Source: Marasmius tenuissimus (lineage: Eukaryota; Basidiomycota; Agaricomycetes; Agaricales; Marasmiaceae). Taken from it: a stretch of 64,000 nucleotides of DNA. The notes under the pieces are model-generated. The model searched no databases and was not told the DNA's origin. It saw only the letters and a list, made by a program, of their open reading frames with translations. Location of the stretch: contig JAQOTA010000058.1 in assembly GCA_029532415.1 (NCBI GenBank), forward strand, positions 1 to 64,000, written 5' to 3'. Made by a program: the position numbers and the translations under genes. Positions 32,048 to 45,566 of the stretch are shown here, one piece after another; position 1 is the stretch's first letter; each line of letters opens with the position of its first letter.

Positions 32048-33681
32048 ATGCGTTGTCATTCTCTCCTTCCTCTCTTTCTACAATCATTGCTACTGCTGAC
32101 TGCAAATGCCGCGTCAACAGTCAATGCAAATGGTGAAAAGACCCAAACTTCGTGGTCATCTTCCGGAGATTCGGTTCTGGTCGTCCTAGACCCTGCAAAG
32201 AAGGAGGATTATTCAGCGTTCTTAGATGGACTGGGAGGTGGGTTGTGTGCATTATCTGTCCCACTCTGACCCTTGCTGACCTGGGAATGCGTCTCCAGCG
32301 AAAGGCTACAACTTGACGTTCCGCTCACCCAAGGATGCTGATGGTCCTACTTTAGTTGAACACGACCTTCCGAAGTATTCACACGTCGTTGTCGTTGCTG
32401 GAGATGTCAAGAGTGCGTTCCTTGAGCAACGTGAACAGATCGCGCAGACTTACCTTCCATCGTATACCTAGCTTTTGCAAAGGACATTTCACCACAAACA
32501 CTTGTCGGGCTTGTATCAGGAAACACCAACCTTGTGCTAGCACTGGGTAACAAACAGTCCATCCTCACTTCTTTGGCACCCGAATTTGGCCTCATCCTTC
32601 CCCCGCCCAATTCTAACCTCGTCTCTCACTTCCCTGAACGCGACGTTCCGATTTCGACGGTCCCCATCACCCTGAAAGAGTCAAACATCCCGCTCATGGA
32701 AACCATGAAAGGAAAGAAACAACCGGTCCTGTTCGAGGGCACTCCTTTTGCCCTCTCAAGCAGCCCGCGACTCTTCCCCATCCTGAACGCACCAGTCGAA
32801 AGTTTCGCGGGAGATATTGACGTGACAAGCGATATTTTGGCCGACTCCGTTGAGAAGGGCGGAGAGGGTCTCTGGGCTGGCAGTAAAATGGCAGTCGTAG
32901 CTGGCTTCCAGGCCAAAGGTGGTGCTCGTGTTGCTTGGCTCGGCGGTGGGTCCCTGTTGCAAAAGTACGTCTTATTGGCGTCGCGCTATTTGATATCTGC
33001 GATTGCTAACGCGTCCATATGGTTTTTAGCAAGGAGGATTCGGGCAATCTCAACTTTGCTAAGGATGTTGCCGCCTGGGCATTCCAGGAGACCAATGTCT
33101 TGAGGATTGACAGCGCAGAGCACAGATTGATTAAAGGTGCCGGTGCAACTGGCAATGGTACTGTAGGACAACCCCAAGAACAGTACACAGTCGGTGATGA
33201 AATTGTGAGTGAACTTGAACTGGTTTTCTTCGCCACCTTACACGTGTCTCTTCAGGAATTCACGATGCGCATTTCACGCTACAACGCCAAATTCAAACTC
33301 TGGGAAGCGTACCACGGCATCAACGACCTTCAACTCGAATTCACCATGCTTGACCCCCATGTCAGGATCCCTCTTCCACCCTCTCCAGGCAGGAATGGAA
33401 AGCGAGAGAAGGGTGTCTACAGAACCACCTTCAGGGCTCCCGATCGTCATGGAGTTTTCAAGTTTGTTGTTGATTGGAGGAGGCAAGGCTCGACAGAACT
33501 GCTGTTCACGGAGACTGTTCCCGTTGTACCCAAGAGGCACGACGGTTACGATAGGTGGTTGAGTGCGGCCTGGCCGTATTATCTCGGTGCGGTCAGCACT
33601 AGTGTTGGTTTCATTGTATTTGTTGCAGGCTGGTTGGCCAGCGTGGATGAGAGAGGCAAGGGTAAAAAGAAGGCAGAGTAG
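32048..33681 (+). CDS. WBP1: Oligosaccharyltransferase 48 kDa subunit
   Basis: Wbp1 is an essential subunit of the ER complex that transfers the N-glycan to nascent proteins. A signal peptide (LLPLFLQSLLLLTANAA) is followed by VLVVLDPAKKEDYSAFLDGL, GYNLTFRSPKD and YSHVVVVAGD. The luminal body includes FGLILPPPNSNLVSHFPERD, the WAFQETNVLRI motif and HRHGVFKFVVDW-like DRHGVFKFVVDW. One membrane helix (YYLGAVSTSVGFIVFVAGWL) lies near the end. The cytosolic tail finishes KKAE, a KKXX signal that returns the protein to the ER. Length is about 450 residues in five or six exons, normal for the family. It converges with SEC20. Confidence 0.94.
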
Positions 33682-33823
33682 ACGCGACTCGATGAAGCCG
33701 GATTATATTAATACATACCCTCTTACTCTGTTGAACTGTGTGCGAATAGGATGTTTTTCCAAAGTTCTGAAGGTGGTAAGTAGGCTGATAGCTCTATACG
33801 TTATCCAAAGGTACAGAAAGACT

Positions 33824-35052
33824 CTACAACTCCTGGTGAACCGGCGTTGATTCTGAATCGTCCGTAAAAGATATAGAAGCTGAAGTTTGTGTGTCAACGG
33901 GTGTCGGAATGGCAGTCTCGTCGGCGGCTTGTGCCTCAAGGTGTGAGGTATGTTGAACTTCAAGCATCGTACTAGTGGCAAGAGTGGACTCGAGCAATTC
34001 CGATACAGCGGTTTCTGTGGGAGTTTCTGCCAGACTGGAACCTACGGATGCTATGGACGACGAGGAGAGTGATGTGCTCGAAGCGAGACTTGAAGCGACC
34101 GATGTGATGGTTCCCGAAACTATTCCTCCTCCTGCTTTCAGCAGGTCCGCGTCTCCACTGAAGTCAGGTATAAACCGAGTCCACCAGAACATGATCCTCA
34201 TCCCTTTATCGAATATTCTCTCCTTCACCACCAGCCCCACGACCAGAAGGAAAAATACGAAAGCGGCGATCATCACGGCTCGATCCCACTTGTCAGCTCG
34301 AGACAATGCAGTAACCAGAGATTTCGAGGTGTCAAGGGTGAATGTAAGTGTGTTGTGGGCCAGGGATGTGGACTCGAGGGTTCGCGTGGAGGTTTCTGTC
34401 GAATGTTAACCAATGAAGCAGTCGAAGAAGGGAGGACAGGCGTACCCAACATCTGCACACTCAGCACGGACTTCTCCAATTCACCTTGCATAACACCAAC
34501 TACCCGACGTAGACTTTCAGTTACATTGTTGTTGGCCTCCATAAGCGCGTCGTCACTAAGATTCGTTCAGACGCAGTGACATCAAAAGTTCATGGCAAGA
34601 GACGAACCCAGCATTGTTACTTCTTTTTGTAGTCGGGGTGGGGGTGTTGGAACGAAGGAGTTCTTCGCGATTGTTGACATCTCGTGTGCGCTTTGAGGCA
34701 AGGAGAACATCCCGAGTTTCTTGACGAAGTCTGCATCGTTTGAATTCCACCAACTTCTAAAAGGTGATCATGGAACGTACCTCCTCAACCTCTCCCGCTT
34801 GTTGTCAACAACATTTCTTAGCTCTCTCCGGCTCTTTTCGCCAGTTTGGTCATCGACGAGGAGAGAAAGTTCCTCCAACTGCCGTCCCAATTTGTCCAAG
34901 TCATTCCGTATTTCCTCTCGTTCGGAAATAAGTGTTCCTTTGCCTTCGCGTAGCTTGGGTATTTGAACCTCAACGATATCCCTTTCGAGTCGTTCCAAGG
35001 ATTCTATTATTTCGACGGCCTCTGAATCGAATTTGGGGGGTATTGGAGCCAT
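33824..35052 (-). CDS. SEC20: Sec20-type ER Qb SNARE
   Basis: Sec20 works with Ufe1, Use1 and Tip20 in retrograde Golgi-to-ER fusion. Coiled coil fills the N-terminal part (ESLERLERDIVEVQIPKLRE). The SNARE-like Sec20 domain reads EANNNVTESLRRVVGVMQGE then LEKSVLSVQM and LDTSKSLVTALSRADKWDR. A membrane helix follows (AVMIAAFVFFLLVVGLVV). The luminal tail of about 110 residues is Ser/Thr-rich and ends in HQEL, close to the HDEL that ends yeast Sec20. Three introns were needed. The stop is at 33,824-33,826, 142 bp from the end of WBP1. Confidence 0.85.
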
Positions 35053-35514
35053 TGAGTGTGAGGATAAAGGTCAACGTGGAGGAAGTGTGTATGGAGACGG
35101 GCGCTCGTTCAAGCGCTGACAGCTTGTGATTTGTGAGCGCTTCCAAGGCGCTTCCTATGATGGGGGACGCTCGATCTCCCTCAACATGCACTCTCATTGC
35201 TACTGATCAGACGTAGGAGAGAGGCGTTTGTTGAGTCGGGTTACTTACCGGTCGTCAAACGGATTTTAGGTTTACAAAATTGACCACAATTTCAATGCAG
35301 TATCAAGCCGCCCGACGCAGTCATAAGTTAAAGCACTACTTCAATGTAAGCCTCGCCGATAGCTGTTATCCACCCTGCCAGACCTTGGGAAAGGCAATGA
35401 TAGATTTATCTCGTTCAGGGAGGTTCATTATCGTAATGGAAGGTAATACTACTGATATCCATTCGGGATGACGGTCGCTGTAAGTACTATGAGGATGGCG
35501 AAGTCCTCAGTCCT

Positions 35515-35772
35515 GTGCTGGACTTCGCGACTCAGTGCGTCCTACCGCGAGTCCTGAATAAAAAGGCTTGTGAGTGCTGTCAGAACGTAGGGCCTGACGA
35601 TATATGCACTGTCCCGGCAACGTATCCAACTTTGAGTTCCCCTCGAAGTCAACCTGACGGACGGCGAGCAAGTCTCTTGCGAAGGGAGCTCAGAGAAGTA
35701 GAGCGAAGGATAAGCTTGACATGTCAGAGGAGTCTCCAGTGGAAGAAGAGGACGAGATGGGCTGCAGTCTAG
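35515..35772 (+). pseudogene. Cysteine-rich, coiled-coil fragment
   Basis: The frame contains KKACECCQNVGPDDICTVP followed by LRRELREVERRISL. A cysteine cluster then coiled coil resembles proteins often found beside Agaricomycete retroelements. A similar layout is seen at 131-460 (coiled coil after AACFTQRHASRF). No start or splice partners were found, so I call it a remnant. I do not recognise the family. Confidence 0.25.
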
Positions 35773-37526
35773 CTCCGGTTCGAGTGCTCAATCAAAAAAC
35801 TGTCGTCCCCGACCGTTTAGCTCAACCCCCTAGGGCTAAGGGATTTCGGATACCATGACAATTAACGAATCCAAAGACCGTCCTTGCTGAAGGCAACATG
35901 GTACAGGGCGTAAATGGCGCTAGAAGCCGTCCGAGGCCATTGCTGTGCCATTGGAGAAAGGGCCTTGAAGAGAAAAGTTCGAGGTCACGGAGTGCGCAAA
36001 CAATGAGCGATCCCGATCAGGGGCCTGTTTTTCACCTTTCCACGCTTCCACGACCACAATGTTCGAATTCTCTAAACCCTACCAGGCCTAACTCCATGGT
36101 TGGCCACGACTAGGAGCTATTCTCGAAACCACGATCAGGTCGCCAACAGAGTTGAATGGGCGATGAAGGCGAGCAGAGCCGTCGCGAAGGTCACCATCCA
36201 AACAATACCGTTTCGCATCCCCATCATTGGAGTCCTTCATCGCTCAGTCGTTCAACAGAAGGGTAGTTTGTTCGATATCTCGCGACAGAGATGAATATAC
36301 GAGTTTCCAGTTCGGGTGCGTCAGTTGTCAGCTCTCGCCTATAAGCATGGACTGAAATGACCCTCACCAGAACGATCCATACGACTTGTATTTTCTTCCA
36401 ATAACCGATATCCTTCCCTGCCGTTCGTAGTGCTGGAATGTTAACGTTGGCTACTACCAGCGAGCCATGGTCCAGGTCGACTAGTCACGGCGAGTATTCG
36501 TCCAAAATGCCAGAAACTGGGATAGGAAAAGAAATGGAGCAGAGTCGTCTAATACAGTCGCCACAACATCCAGCCGTCCTGAGAATCTACACTGAGAGAG
36601 AGTGAGGTCGACACACATCCTTTCGACACCCACACTCTATACTCTCCAATCCAGCTTGTGTGTCTCGTCCAACAGCGAGGCTCGCGAGCCACGAACACAA
36701 CTCCATCGCGACACCTAAAACTGACAAACCATCGATTCGTTGTAATGCAAAGTACAAGAGTCTGTCATGAAGACGCAGGAGCTTGGATTGGACATTGGTA
36801 CACGGGCCGTCGAGGAAGGCACGGAACGGAGGCAAGGCTGATATCGACAGTCTGGCCTCGGTGACAACACACAAGAGCTGCATTGTAATCGTCGTACGCG
36901 AGAATATAGTTTCCGTGTCCTTGGAGAGGACTCAAAATGTTGCCAACACCCCTTCTCCAACACGCGAAACGAATGGGCGATAGCTGCGGGTTGGACACCT
37001 TGTACCTGCAGCCGCCTTGCTCTCTCCGACCCCAACACTCGGCCAGACTAGGAGAGCGTCCAGCCGATATGAGCGAAGGCGAAAGGGATAGGAGAGAAAA
37101 AGAAGTGTCGGGGAGCCGGCAGGGATGTAGAAGCCATCATCAGCCACGCATTGTGGCCTCTGATGTACGATATGCGGAATTCTGGACCATCTGCCCAACT
37201 CCACTTCCGTCCCCTCGGATTGCAGCACCCGCTACCAGTGTGTGCTATCATCGTTCGCTTCCCTTGTGTAGCTTGTCCGATTCTTCAGAACATTCGACTT
37301 TCCAGGACACAAGATATGCTCCTTCGAGTGCGTTGGTGAAATGCCTGATCCTCGGCTGTTGTCGAGTCCGACGTCAAGCGAAGTCGGGAACTGGTAGAGA
37401 GTTGAAATTTCCTCGTTCCTCTTCACCTTTGGCAATCTCCCGTCGGCATGGCCCTAGTCTCTTCCCCCCAGCCCTCACAAATCGGATCCTACTACGTTCT
37501 CGTTCCATCCATACCTCTGGCAAACA

Positions 37527-37777
37527 TCAGATGTAGATGACGATAGCCGACTCATCCCTGGAGGTCCATGATCCCTTCGTTCCGAGCGTTGAGGTATGCG
37601 AAGGGTATTCGGCGGCGAGACTCTGTACTTGGCGTTTGAGTTCTTTCCGATCCTTGTTGGATGGTGACACCGGGACGAAAGTGAAGAGAAGGCTAGAATC
37701 CCCGGTGCGCGAACACAGATCATCCAAGAACCAAGGATGGGTCAGGAAGTTGCCCATCCATTTCATCTCCCAACGAT
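37527..37777 (-). CDS. Possible last exon of an unrecognised gene
   Basis: The minus-strand frame reads GPKHRWEMKWMGNFLTHPWF then LDDLCSRTGDSSLLFTFVPV and ends at a stop in 37,527-37,529. Aromatic-rich conserved-looking sequence like this is unlikely by chance. An AACAAG acceptor would open the exon near 37,777. An open minus-strand stretch at 37,963-38,160 (GVSWFTRRRGDDPMMDQEEL) might be an upstream exon. No function can be given. Confidence 0.3.
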
Positions 37778-38263
37778 GCTTCGGTCCTTGTTATTCAACT
37801 CCCCAAGAGCAGCGGCCCATTGTGCTTTTGCGTGGTTGAGGGGAGCTTTAGCAGGCCGCAGTTACCATTAGTCTTCGTCAGGCTCTTTCGAGGGCGCCCT
37901 GCAACCATTTGCCTCAAAGCATGCTCAGTATGGGGTATACGCTTCGATTCCAACGCCCTGCTTCATCCTGCATCTCTGAGTTCTTGTTGAAGTCTCCCGC
38001 ACGAAAGCTGCATTAGATCAAAAGACAACTGCAGTCCAGCTCTCAGCCGGTGTTGTACCCTTGACGGAACTCCCAGCTCTTCCTGGTCCATCATTGGATC
38101 ATCTCCTCGCCTCCTCGTGAACCAACTGACTCCCTTTGATCCCGGCCTTTCATGAAGCACGTAGTAATATCTGGATTCCTCTCCCTCGGTTCGGCCAACT
38201 ACCCCTCAGCACCTTTGAGTTCAGTCTTTCGATTGTTGAGGTGAAATAGGCAGAAGCACTCAC

Positions 38264-38328
38264 CTGCCTCTTTCCCTCTTTCCCTTTTTCCCTTTTCCCC
38301 TCTTCCCCTCTCCCTCCGGATCTCACGC
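38264..38328 (+). repeat. Pyrimidine tract
   Basis: About 65 nt of almost pure C and T with a repeating CTTTCCC/TTCCCCTC pattern. Such tracts often lie just upstream of fungal transcription starts, but no supported gene follows. Confidence 0.6.
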
Positions 38329-39114
38329 TAGCTTTCTTTTGCGCAATCTGGGTGCACATAACATCCAGGGCGTCGCGTCATCAACGATGGATCATACGAG
38401 GATCAGGCTCAACCCTAGCCGCGCTTGGTCCATGCCGTACACAATGAATTCATCTCGGCTCAAGTTCCTCCACGCCTCGCTTTCAGCTTCTCACATTTCC
38501 GACACAGATCACTCACGATACTCAGAGTTCCAAGCTGTATCTCTCGACCGTCTGCGCTATTTCGCAGAGCGGCAGAGAGCATTCTATGAGGTATCAGACA
38601 GTGGTCTTTAAGATATTCGAGGTTCGGATAATGATTCATTGATCATTAACATTGCAATGCCGGACAAATGGCAAATCCCGACTTGATCCTAAGTACACAG
38701 AATCAACACGATCGCAGCATGATATAGGGGCTATTTCTCCGTTCTCCTGCTCGACGCGACTGGTACAGTCCTCTCCGCCGTGTTATCTCTTCGAAAATCG
38801 CGTTTTCGGAGGGAACACTCTGAACGACACGTTGCAATGCGTCGCTTTTCCAAAATTTAGTTGCATTTACGCGTATTTATCGGCGTTTTCGTTCACTGAA
38901 GGTTTGCACCAAGATTCCGAAACAAGAGACAGCTAATATAATATTGATCACTACAGGCAGAATATGGGATGGATGTGTGAGTAATAGTATAGGTAGAAAG
39001 AGCTACGACTTGGTAGATGCCAGCAAAGATACAGACCGAGAGATGATGGATATACAGATGTAGGTATATATACACGAGAAGTTCCATTGTGAATCCAGAA
39101 AAAAAAGTAGTGAT

Positions 39115-39958
39115 TCAGGATGGTTCCTGAGCAGAGCGAGGGGGATACTGGTACATGTAAGGCTGAGTCATGTGTGGTTCTGGACGGTGATGCACTGGAT
39201 AATGAGACTGAGTGGGGACAGGATAGTACGCGAGCTGATGAGGCTCATACACAGCTTCAAGCTGGTAGACCTGCGGCTGGTAATATGGCGTTTGTTGAGG
39301 TGAATAGACAGGATGAACAGGGCCATGATAACCGTACTGGTGATGATGATGAACTTGAGGTGAATATGCGTAGAATGTGGGATCGTCAATGGGTTTCTGG
39401 TGAGTACCTGAAGGTGGCGAAACAACAGGGTGCTCAAACTGCTCGTACGTCGTCGCTTGATGATGACCACTTTCTGCTGGGAGCTCCAGAGGATTGGAGG
39501 CGGTCGAGGTCGATGGCGCTGGCCTATCTGGAATATGCAGCTCGTGTTCAGCCACAGAGCCCCCAGTATCTCCAGTCGGACTCTCTCCGGATTCCTCGTT
39601 CATTGAACGATCTTAATATTTGAATAAGCCATTTAAAAAATGCTAAACCTGAGCTGAAAGACGTACTTTTCTCCTTGTGTTTCTTATACGGCCCCCGCTT
39701 GATCCCTTTTCGTCGGGCTTTACGTTTCGCGTCCACACAAGCATGGGGTACGCTGTATTTAACGCAACGGAGACACGGTCGGGCCTCATCGCACTTTTTG
39801 CAAGCTCGCTGGCAATTCGTGCATGCGACTTTGACCTGCCTCCGCTTCACACGGACCGGTGGGCTTGAAGGAGAGGGATTTATGGGATAAACGATGAGCG
39901 GAGCTGAATTCGCGGAGGAAATGAAAACTGTCGGGCTGAGTAGCTCAGAGTCTGCCAT
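39115..39958 (-). CDS. Zn2Cys6 transcription factor with Tyr/Pro/His/Gln-rich C-terminus
   Basis: A fungal binuclear zinc cluster is complete: CTNCQRACKKCDEARPCLRC then KYSVPHACVDAKRK, followed by the basic linker KGIKRGPYKKHKEK. The second exon encodes a low-complexity activation-type tail rich in Tyr, Pro, His and Gln (YAYSPQVHHHHQYGYHGPVH). A 55 nt intron with GTACGT joins them. The protein is about 260 residues, short for the class, and lacks the usual fungal-specific middle domain. I chose the ATG at 39,958 because the sequence before it looks like a 5' UTR intron (GTAAGT to TTCAG). The KGIKRGPYKK type of cluster is widespread in fungi; target genes are unknown. Confidence 0.8.
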
Positions 39959-40139
39959 CCGTGCCCTGAAGCTGGCCCCCAGCGAAGTGTCAATGAAGAC
40001 TGACTTACACGCGTCTGCCAACCTGTGAGACGTCCTTTTAAATCAATATCGCCAACTCCTTGGTCACGTGTATAACTCGCGCCTTGCTCTCCGACCACCA
40101 CCACACTCACCTCTTGGCGCGTCCTGCCCTCTCAAGCCC

Positions 40140-42017
40140 ATGGCTTCATCTTCATCTAGCAGCTCTAGTAAGAAAAGAACAGCAAAGGATGCGGAGTTGG
40201 ACAGCGGGGGCAAGGCGGCCAAGAGTGAGTGTGTGCTCATTATTCGCGCGAAGGCATGGTTTACATGAACCCCACAGAAATTCATCCCTTCTTTACCAGA
40301 GAAGCGAAGGAGCCGGAGCAGCACGGAACATTCAAATGGCTCAAGCCGCTAGGCCCAAAGTCTACTTGTCTACACGGTGTCAATCTTGAACCACCGTCGC
40401 GTTCAAAGGTCGCGTTATTCGATCTCGATGGAACCATTATCAAAACAAGTTTTGGATCGAAAGATGCAACTTGGGAATGGTGGCGACTGCAGGTGCCTGC
40501 AGCCTTAAAGAAACTGCATGATGATGGGTGTGTTCGGGCTCTTACTGCGTGTGGCGTTTCATGTTTTGCTGATGAAACCTGACAGGTACTCAGTAGTGAT
40601 TATCAGTAATCAAGCTCTAAAAGCTGTCGCTCTGAAAGCGTGGAAGGAGAAAGTGCCCTCAATCGCTACTTCTGTCGGTCTCAAGATCTGCCTTGGCCCC
40701 AAACCATTGAAGCGCTAACTATGAGTATTTCAGCTCTCATCGTTACCGTTTCGCATACTAGCGGCTACAGCGAAGGATTACTACCGCAAGGTTTAGTTTC
40801 TTTCCTCTTGGACCATATACAATCGCTCAGATGATTCAAACTTTAGCCCATGATTGGTATGTGGACCGAATTGACGCGTATCTTCAAGGAAGACGGCGTT
40901 GAAATCGGTCAGTTTCTACTCGTGGCTTCCTCCCTCCCTCCTCTTACTCGCTTAGTAGACAAATCCGGGTCCTTCTTCGTTGGAGATGCCGCTGGCAGAC
41001 AATACCCGAACGGCAAAAGCGACTTTTCAGGTACGGATCGGAAATGGGCCTCTAATATAGGGTTAACATTCCACACCCCCGAGGTCCGACGTATTCCTAT
41101 TCAACCTCAGGTATCTCCTTGTATTGAATTGACGTCAGGAATACTTCTTGGGGCTTCCCGTACATGCCAACTTTAAACTGGAAGGATTCCATGTATCAAG
41201 TCTAACCGAATGTACGTGCAATCACTCTCTTTCTCGTTTCTTCTGGTTGATTTTCCCCCAGTACCACCATACACCCCGACACACACAGCCCTTCTTCTTG
41301 ACCCCAGAATTCCCGAAATCGTACTCTTTGTTGGTTTCCCTTCCTTGGGGAAAACCTCGTTCTATAATCGCTACTTCAAACCTGCCGATTATGTTCACAT
41401 CAATCAGGTGGGTTCATATACCTACGACGAAAGAAAGCGTTTCCAACAAATCACAGGACATCCTTGGTTCTCGTCCAAAATGTATAAAGGCCGTCGATGA
41501 AGCACTCAATAACGGTTTAGCTTGTGTGATAGGTGCGTTTCGTGAGTCATCTGTCTCTCTGTTGACCGAAACGGGTGCATAGATAATACCAACCGCGATG
41601 CTGCTACCCGGAAGCACTACGTGGATTTAGCCCGCAAGCGGAAAGTACCAATCAGGTCTGGACACACATTAACTCTGCATGCACCCACACTCATCGTCAA
41701 TCAGATGTTTTCATTTCACTGGTTCGATGGAGTTGGCATGGCACAATAACCTGTATAGAGCGTTCAATATGCCTCCTTCGGTTGCCTCTAATGAAGTAAG
41801 AGGGCCCGAGTCACGTCCGAGATCTACGCTGACGCAAAGGTTTCAGCCCAAACGCGAATTGGTTCCGTACCTCGCCTACACGTCTTATAAGGGTGCCTTT
41901 CAAGAGCCCGAATTATCCGAAGGATTCTCTGAGATCAAGAAGATCAATTGGGTGTTTGAAGGGGATGAAGAGGTGCGCCGTCACTGGAGTATGTGGCACC
42001 AATTGGAGGGCAAATGA
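40140..42017 (+). CDS. PNK1: Bifunctional polynucleotide kinase 3'-phosphatase
   Basis: This repair enzyme removes 3'-phosphates and phosphorylates 5'-OH DNA ends. The N-terminus has a Ser/Lys-rich leader and no FHA domain, as in fission yeast Pnk1. The phosphatase half has the HAD motif KVALFDLDGTIIKTSFGSKD, SVVIISNQAL and FFVGDAAGRQ. The kinase half has P-loop LFVGFPSLGKTSFYNRYF and DNTNRDAATRKHYVDLARKR. The end is WVFEGDEEVRRHWSMWHQL. About nine short introns break the gene, one right after HDDG. Both active sites are intact. Confidence 0.92.
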
Positions 42018-42762
42018 GGGTCCTTTTTCGTTTCATAGCGGGAGGGTGAATGGTTTCTTCGCTACGTTGTATTCTTCCTTTCTTCCGTCTCACTTTGGAA
42101 TTCATAACCCAGGAACAACGTTCCAACCATGCGTTTTCTGCGAAACTCTGACCAGGCACTGACAATTTCTCGATCGGCATCATCGCACATAACCAGATGA
42201 AAGGTGAAATGGAACATGTCGCTCTCTTTCCTGTTATCCCTTCACTAGATTCTTCGCTTCCCTGTCAACAATGCTATTGCCTCGTGCACGAGCGAGCCCT
42301 GGTCTCCACCGGTGCGCAGGTCTGACTGAGAAAGGAAGTTGGTAGGTCCCTTGATTTCCAGAAGGACTTTGGCTAATCCCCGGCATGAGACGGGTATGTA
42401 CAACAACATCCTTCGACGGCGAGGCTTGGGACCGTTATCCCCGTTTTGTCGAGGTGCTCAGGTCTGGAGTCCATCTGCCCTCGGCGTTAGGATGAGTATT
42501 ACCCCCGATTTCTCTATTTCACATCTGTTCTCTTCTGGAGTCCGAGTCCAGAACAAGAAAGTACGAACGGACTGGCTTCCAAATGGCTGCGTCCGTCTGT
42601 TTTCCCTACCGGACTTAAAGTGTCACTGGTCGGCGCAAAGTTAGCTGCAGATAGACTCAAATCCCTGAATTGGCGACCGAGTTCATGAATCGCTGAGAGC
42701 ACTTATAGGACATGTTGAGTCCATACTATACACCGGCCATATCTTCCTCGCGCTTCCTTCAT
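42018..42762. other. Convergent intergenic region, nothing specific seen
   Basis: This 745 bp stretch lies between two convergent 3' ends. No frame on either strand shows family features, and no repeat was noted. Confidence 0.4.
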
Positions 42763-43242
42763 TCAAGGCTTTCCTTCATACCTGAAAACCTCGTCCAATT
42801 CCTGGACACGAGATCATCTCAGAATCAGACTTCCTTAACGGAGGACCGACACTCACCGTCCACCAGGGCGTCTCTTTACCACTTCCTTCTGCTCCCTCCT
42901 CAAAACTCTCTTGCATCCCATCCGTAACTTTCCACCACTTTTGGGTCTCTGGATCCTCCGCGACCTTCTTCATGTCAGTCTCGTAGTCCGTTCCCGTGTA
43001 TTTCATGTTGGCGATAAGCAATTGAAGCGGGCGATAGTAGTGGATCGAATAATCAACGATATGGGCGCGTTCAAGGGCGGCTAGAACACCCGGCCACACT
43101 TCCTTGTGAATGGCGAGGTACTCCGCTTCCGCGGATGGTTTGAGCTGCGTGTTGAAGTTTAGGCAGGAGCACTGGAGGGACGAACGGAGGGGGTTCAAAC
43201 CTTGATTATTTGGCAGATGCGTTTCGTGTGGGGGGTCGACAT
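42763..43242 (-). CDS. rhaM: L-rhamnose mutarotase
   Basis: The enzyme interconverts alpha and beta L-rhamnose (RhaM family, formerly DUF718). Exon 1 encodes MSTPHTKRICQIIK. A 55 nt intron leads to LKPSAEAEYLAIHKEVWPGV. IVDYSIHYYRPLQLLIANMK and PETQKWWKVTDGMQESF carry the usual active-site His, Tyr and Trp-Trp positions. A last short exon gives WWTELDEVFRYEGKP. About 120 residues, normal size. No other rhamnose genes are nearby. Confidence 0.88.
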
Positions 43243-44467
43243 GGTGGTTGTGGGTTGAGAATCACCTCAGTGTGTTCGATTGTACGGCTCGTACAATAAT
43301 CGGGCCGGGCGGGAAAAACGTCCCCTCAGGCCTCATGCACATGATCCATGTGGCGGAGGATTAAACGGAAACTGAGGTGAGACGCACCGAGGATATTCTC
43401 TTTGCCCTGCCTATCGGTACTAAGTGGGAGAGTCGTAGTATAGGAGGATACATTGCTCCTCAGCACAATTATCTTTTCATCCTTTTGAGCCACTTTACCT
43501 CTTCAACAGATACAGATTGGTCCAACTCTAAGTCGACTCCAAGTCAACTTCATAACGCGCCGTTTGCCTATTCAGTTGGATACGAGCACGGAGCACTAAT
43601 GAGCTTATACATATGAAAGGTAGGCCTGTAACCGACCCCTCACAAGAAACGTCGTCAATCGACGCTTGCTCATTGATGGGCATGTCCGAACAGGTCTATA
43701 TGAAAGGCAAGCCCAACCTAGTTCCGGACAGTGGACATCAAGAGCGTCCGACATTGGGTTGCCCCTCAATGAGGATCAGTCTGGGTGTGATAGCATGCAT
43801 GCCTGAGTCTGAGTCCGTGCTGAGTATCTATTCGGTAGTAATTCTAGATATCCAACGTACCAGGTGGTATAAATATCGGATAGGTTTACTTTTGCTGCCC
43901 TCAGTCAAAAGCCCGGAGTCGACCATCAAGTGGGAGGACACCAGAAATCCCCTCGAGTTGCCCGGTACCATCTCGGAGCGGTAGATCATCCCGACCAAGT
44001 CAGTGGTTTGTGTGTCTTCTGGCGCCACAGTTATCGTCGGCGTCTGGCGAGCACTCAATCAATGTTGAACTTCATGGTTGGGCACCCGGGCAAGTTCAAA
44101 GTTTCGGGCAAGTTTTTGACGAATTGGCATAGGGTCGCTGTACAGAGAGTAACAGCCTAGTAAAGTCCTAAGATTCGAGAAATGGAACAACTTTTTGAAT
44201 CTTGATGGCAAGGCGGGGCTGTCGCGTTAGACTCGGAGGAGGATCAAAGGGGAGATCAGATTAGCGCTGGATTACGGTATTGAGCGCTTGACCTCCGTTT
44301 CCGAGACGGGCTCGGAGGCAATTAAAACTCCGCTCGGAGCTTGGCCGTGAATGCCAGGCCGTTACAAGGCCGTTACGTCTTACCGTTACAGCAGACGTTC
44401 ATCCCATCGCAGCTCCTCGCACCTTTTTTACGACCAATCTTTCTCTCAGATCTCAATATACTCATCC
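43243..44467. other. Intergenic region of 1.2 kb without a supported gene
   Basis: It separates the divergent rhaM and Rab11 genes and should hold both promoters. Short frames on both strands look random. Around 44,220-44,340 there are four CTCGGAG words, which resemble the dispersed motif core but lack its arms. Confidence 0.4.

Positions 44468-45566
<1,099 letters not shown>

Larger units (their letters stand above)
35053..39114. other. Four-kilobase gene-poor region
   Basis: Few frames here look like proteins. Two small exceptions are listed separately (35,515-35,772 and 37,527-37,777). A plus-strand frame at 38,390-38,611 (FLHASLSASHISDTDHSRYS and RLRYFAERQRAFYE) could be an exon but has no known features. 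A 65 nt pyrimidine tract lies at 38,264-38,328. The rest reads like decayed sequence with no repeats I could pair. Confidence 0.45.

Noticed and set aside
36937..37536. 199-residue plus-strand frame as a gene
   Set aside because: Composition looks random, no motifs or family words, and frames of similar length occur on the opposite strand.
44210..44345. Cluster of CTCGGAG words as a second zone of the dispersed motif
   Set aside because: The words lack the second arm of the motif, and the density falls to background within 150 bp.
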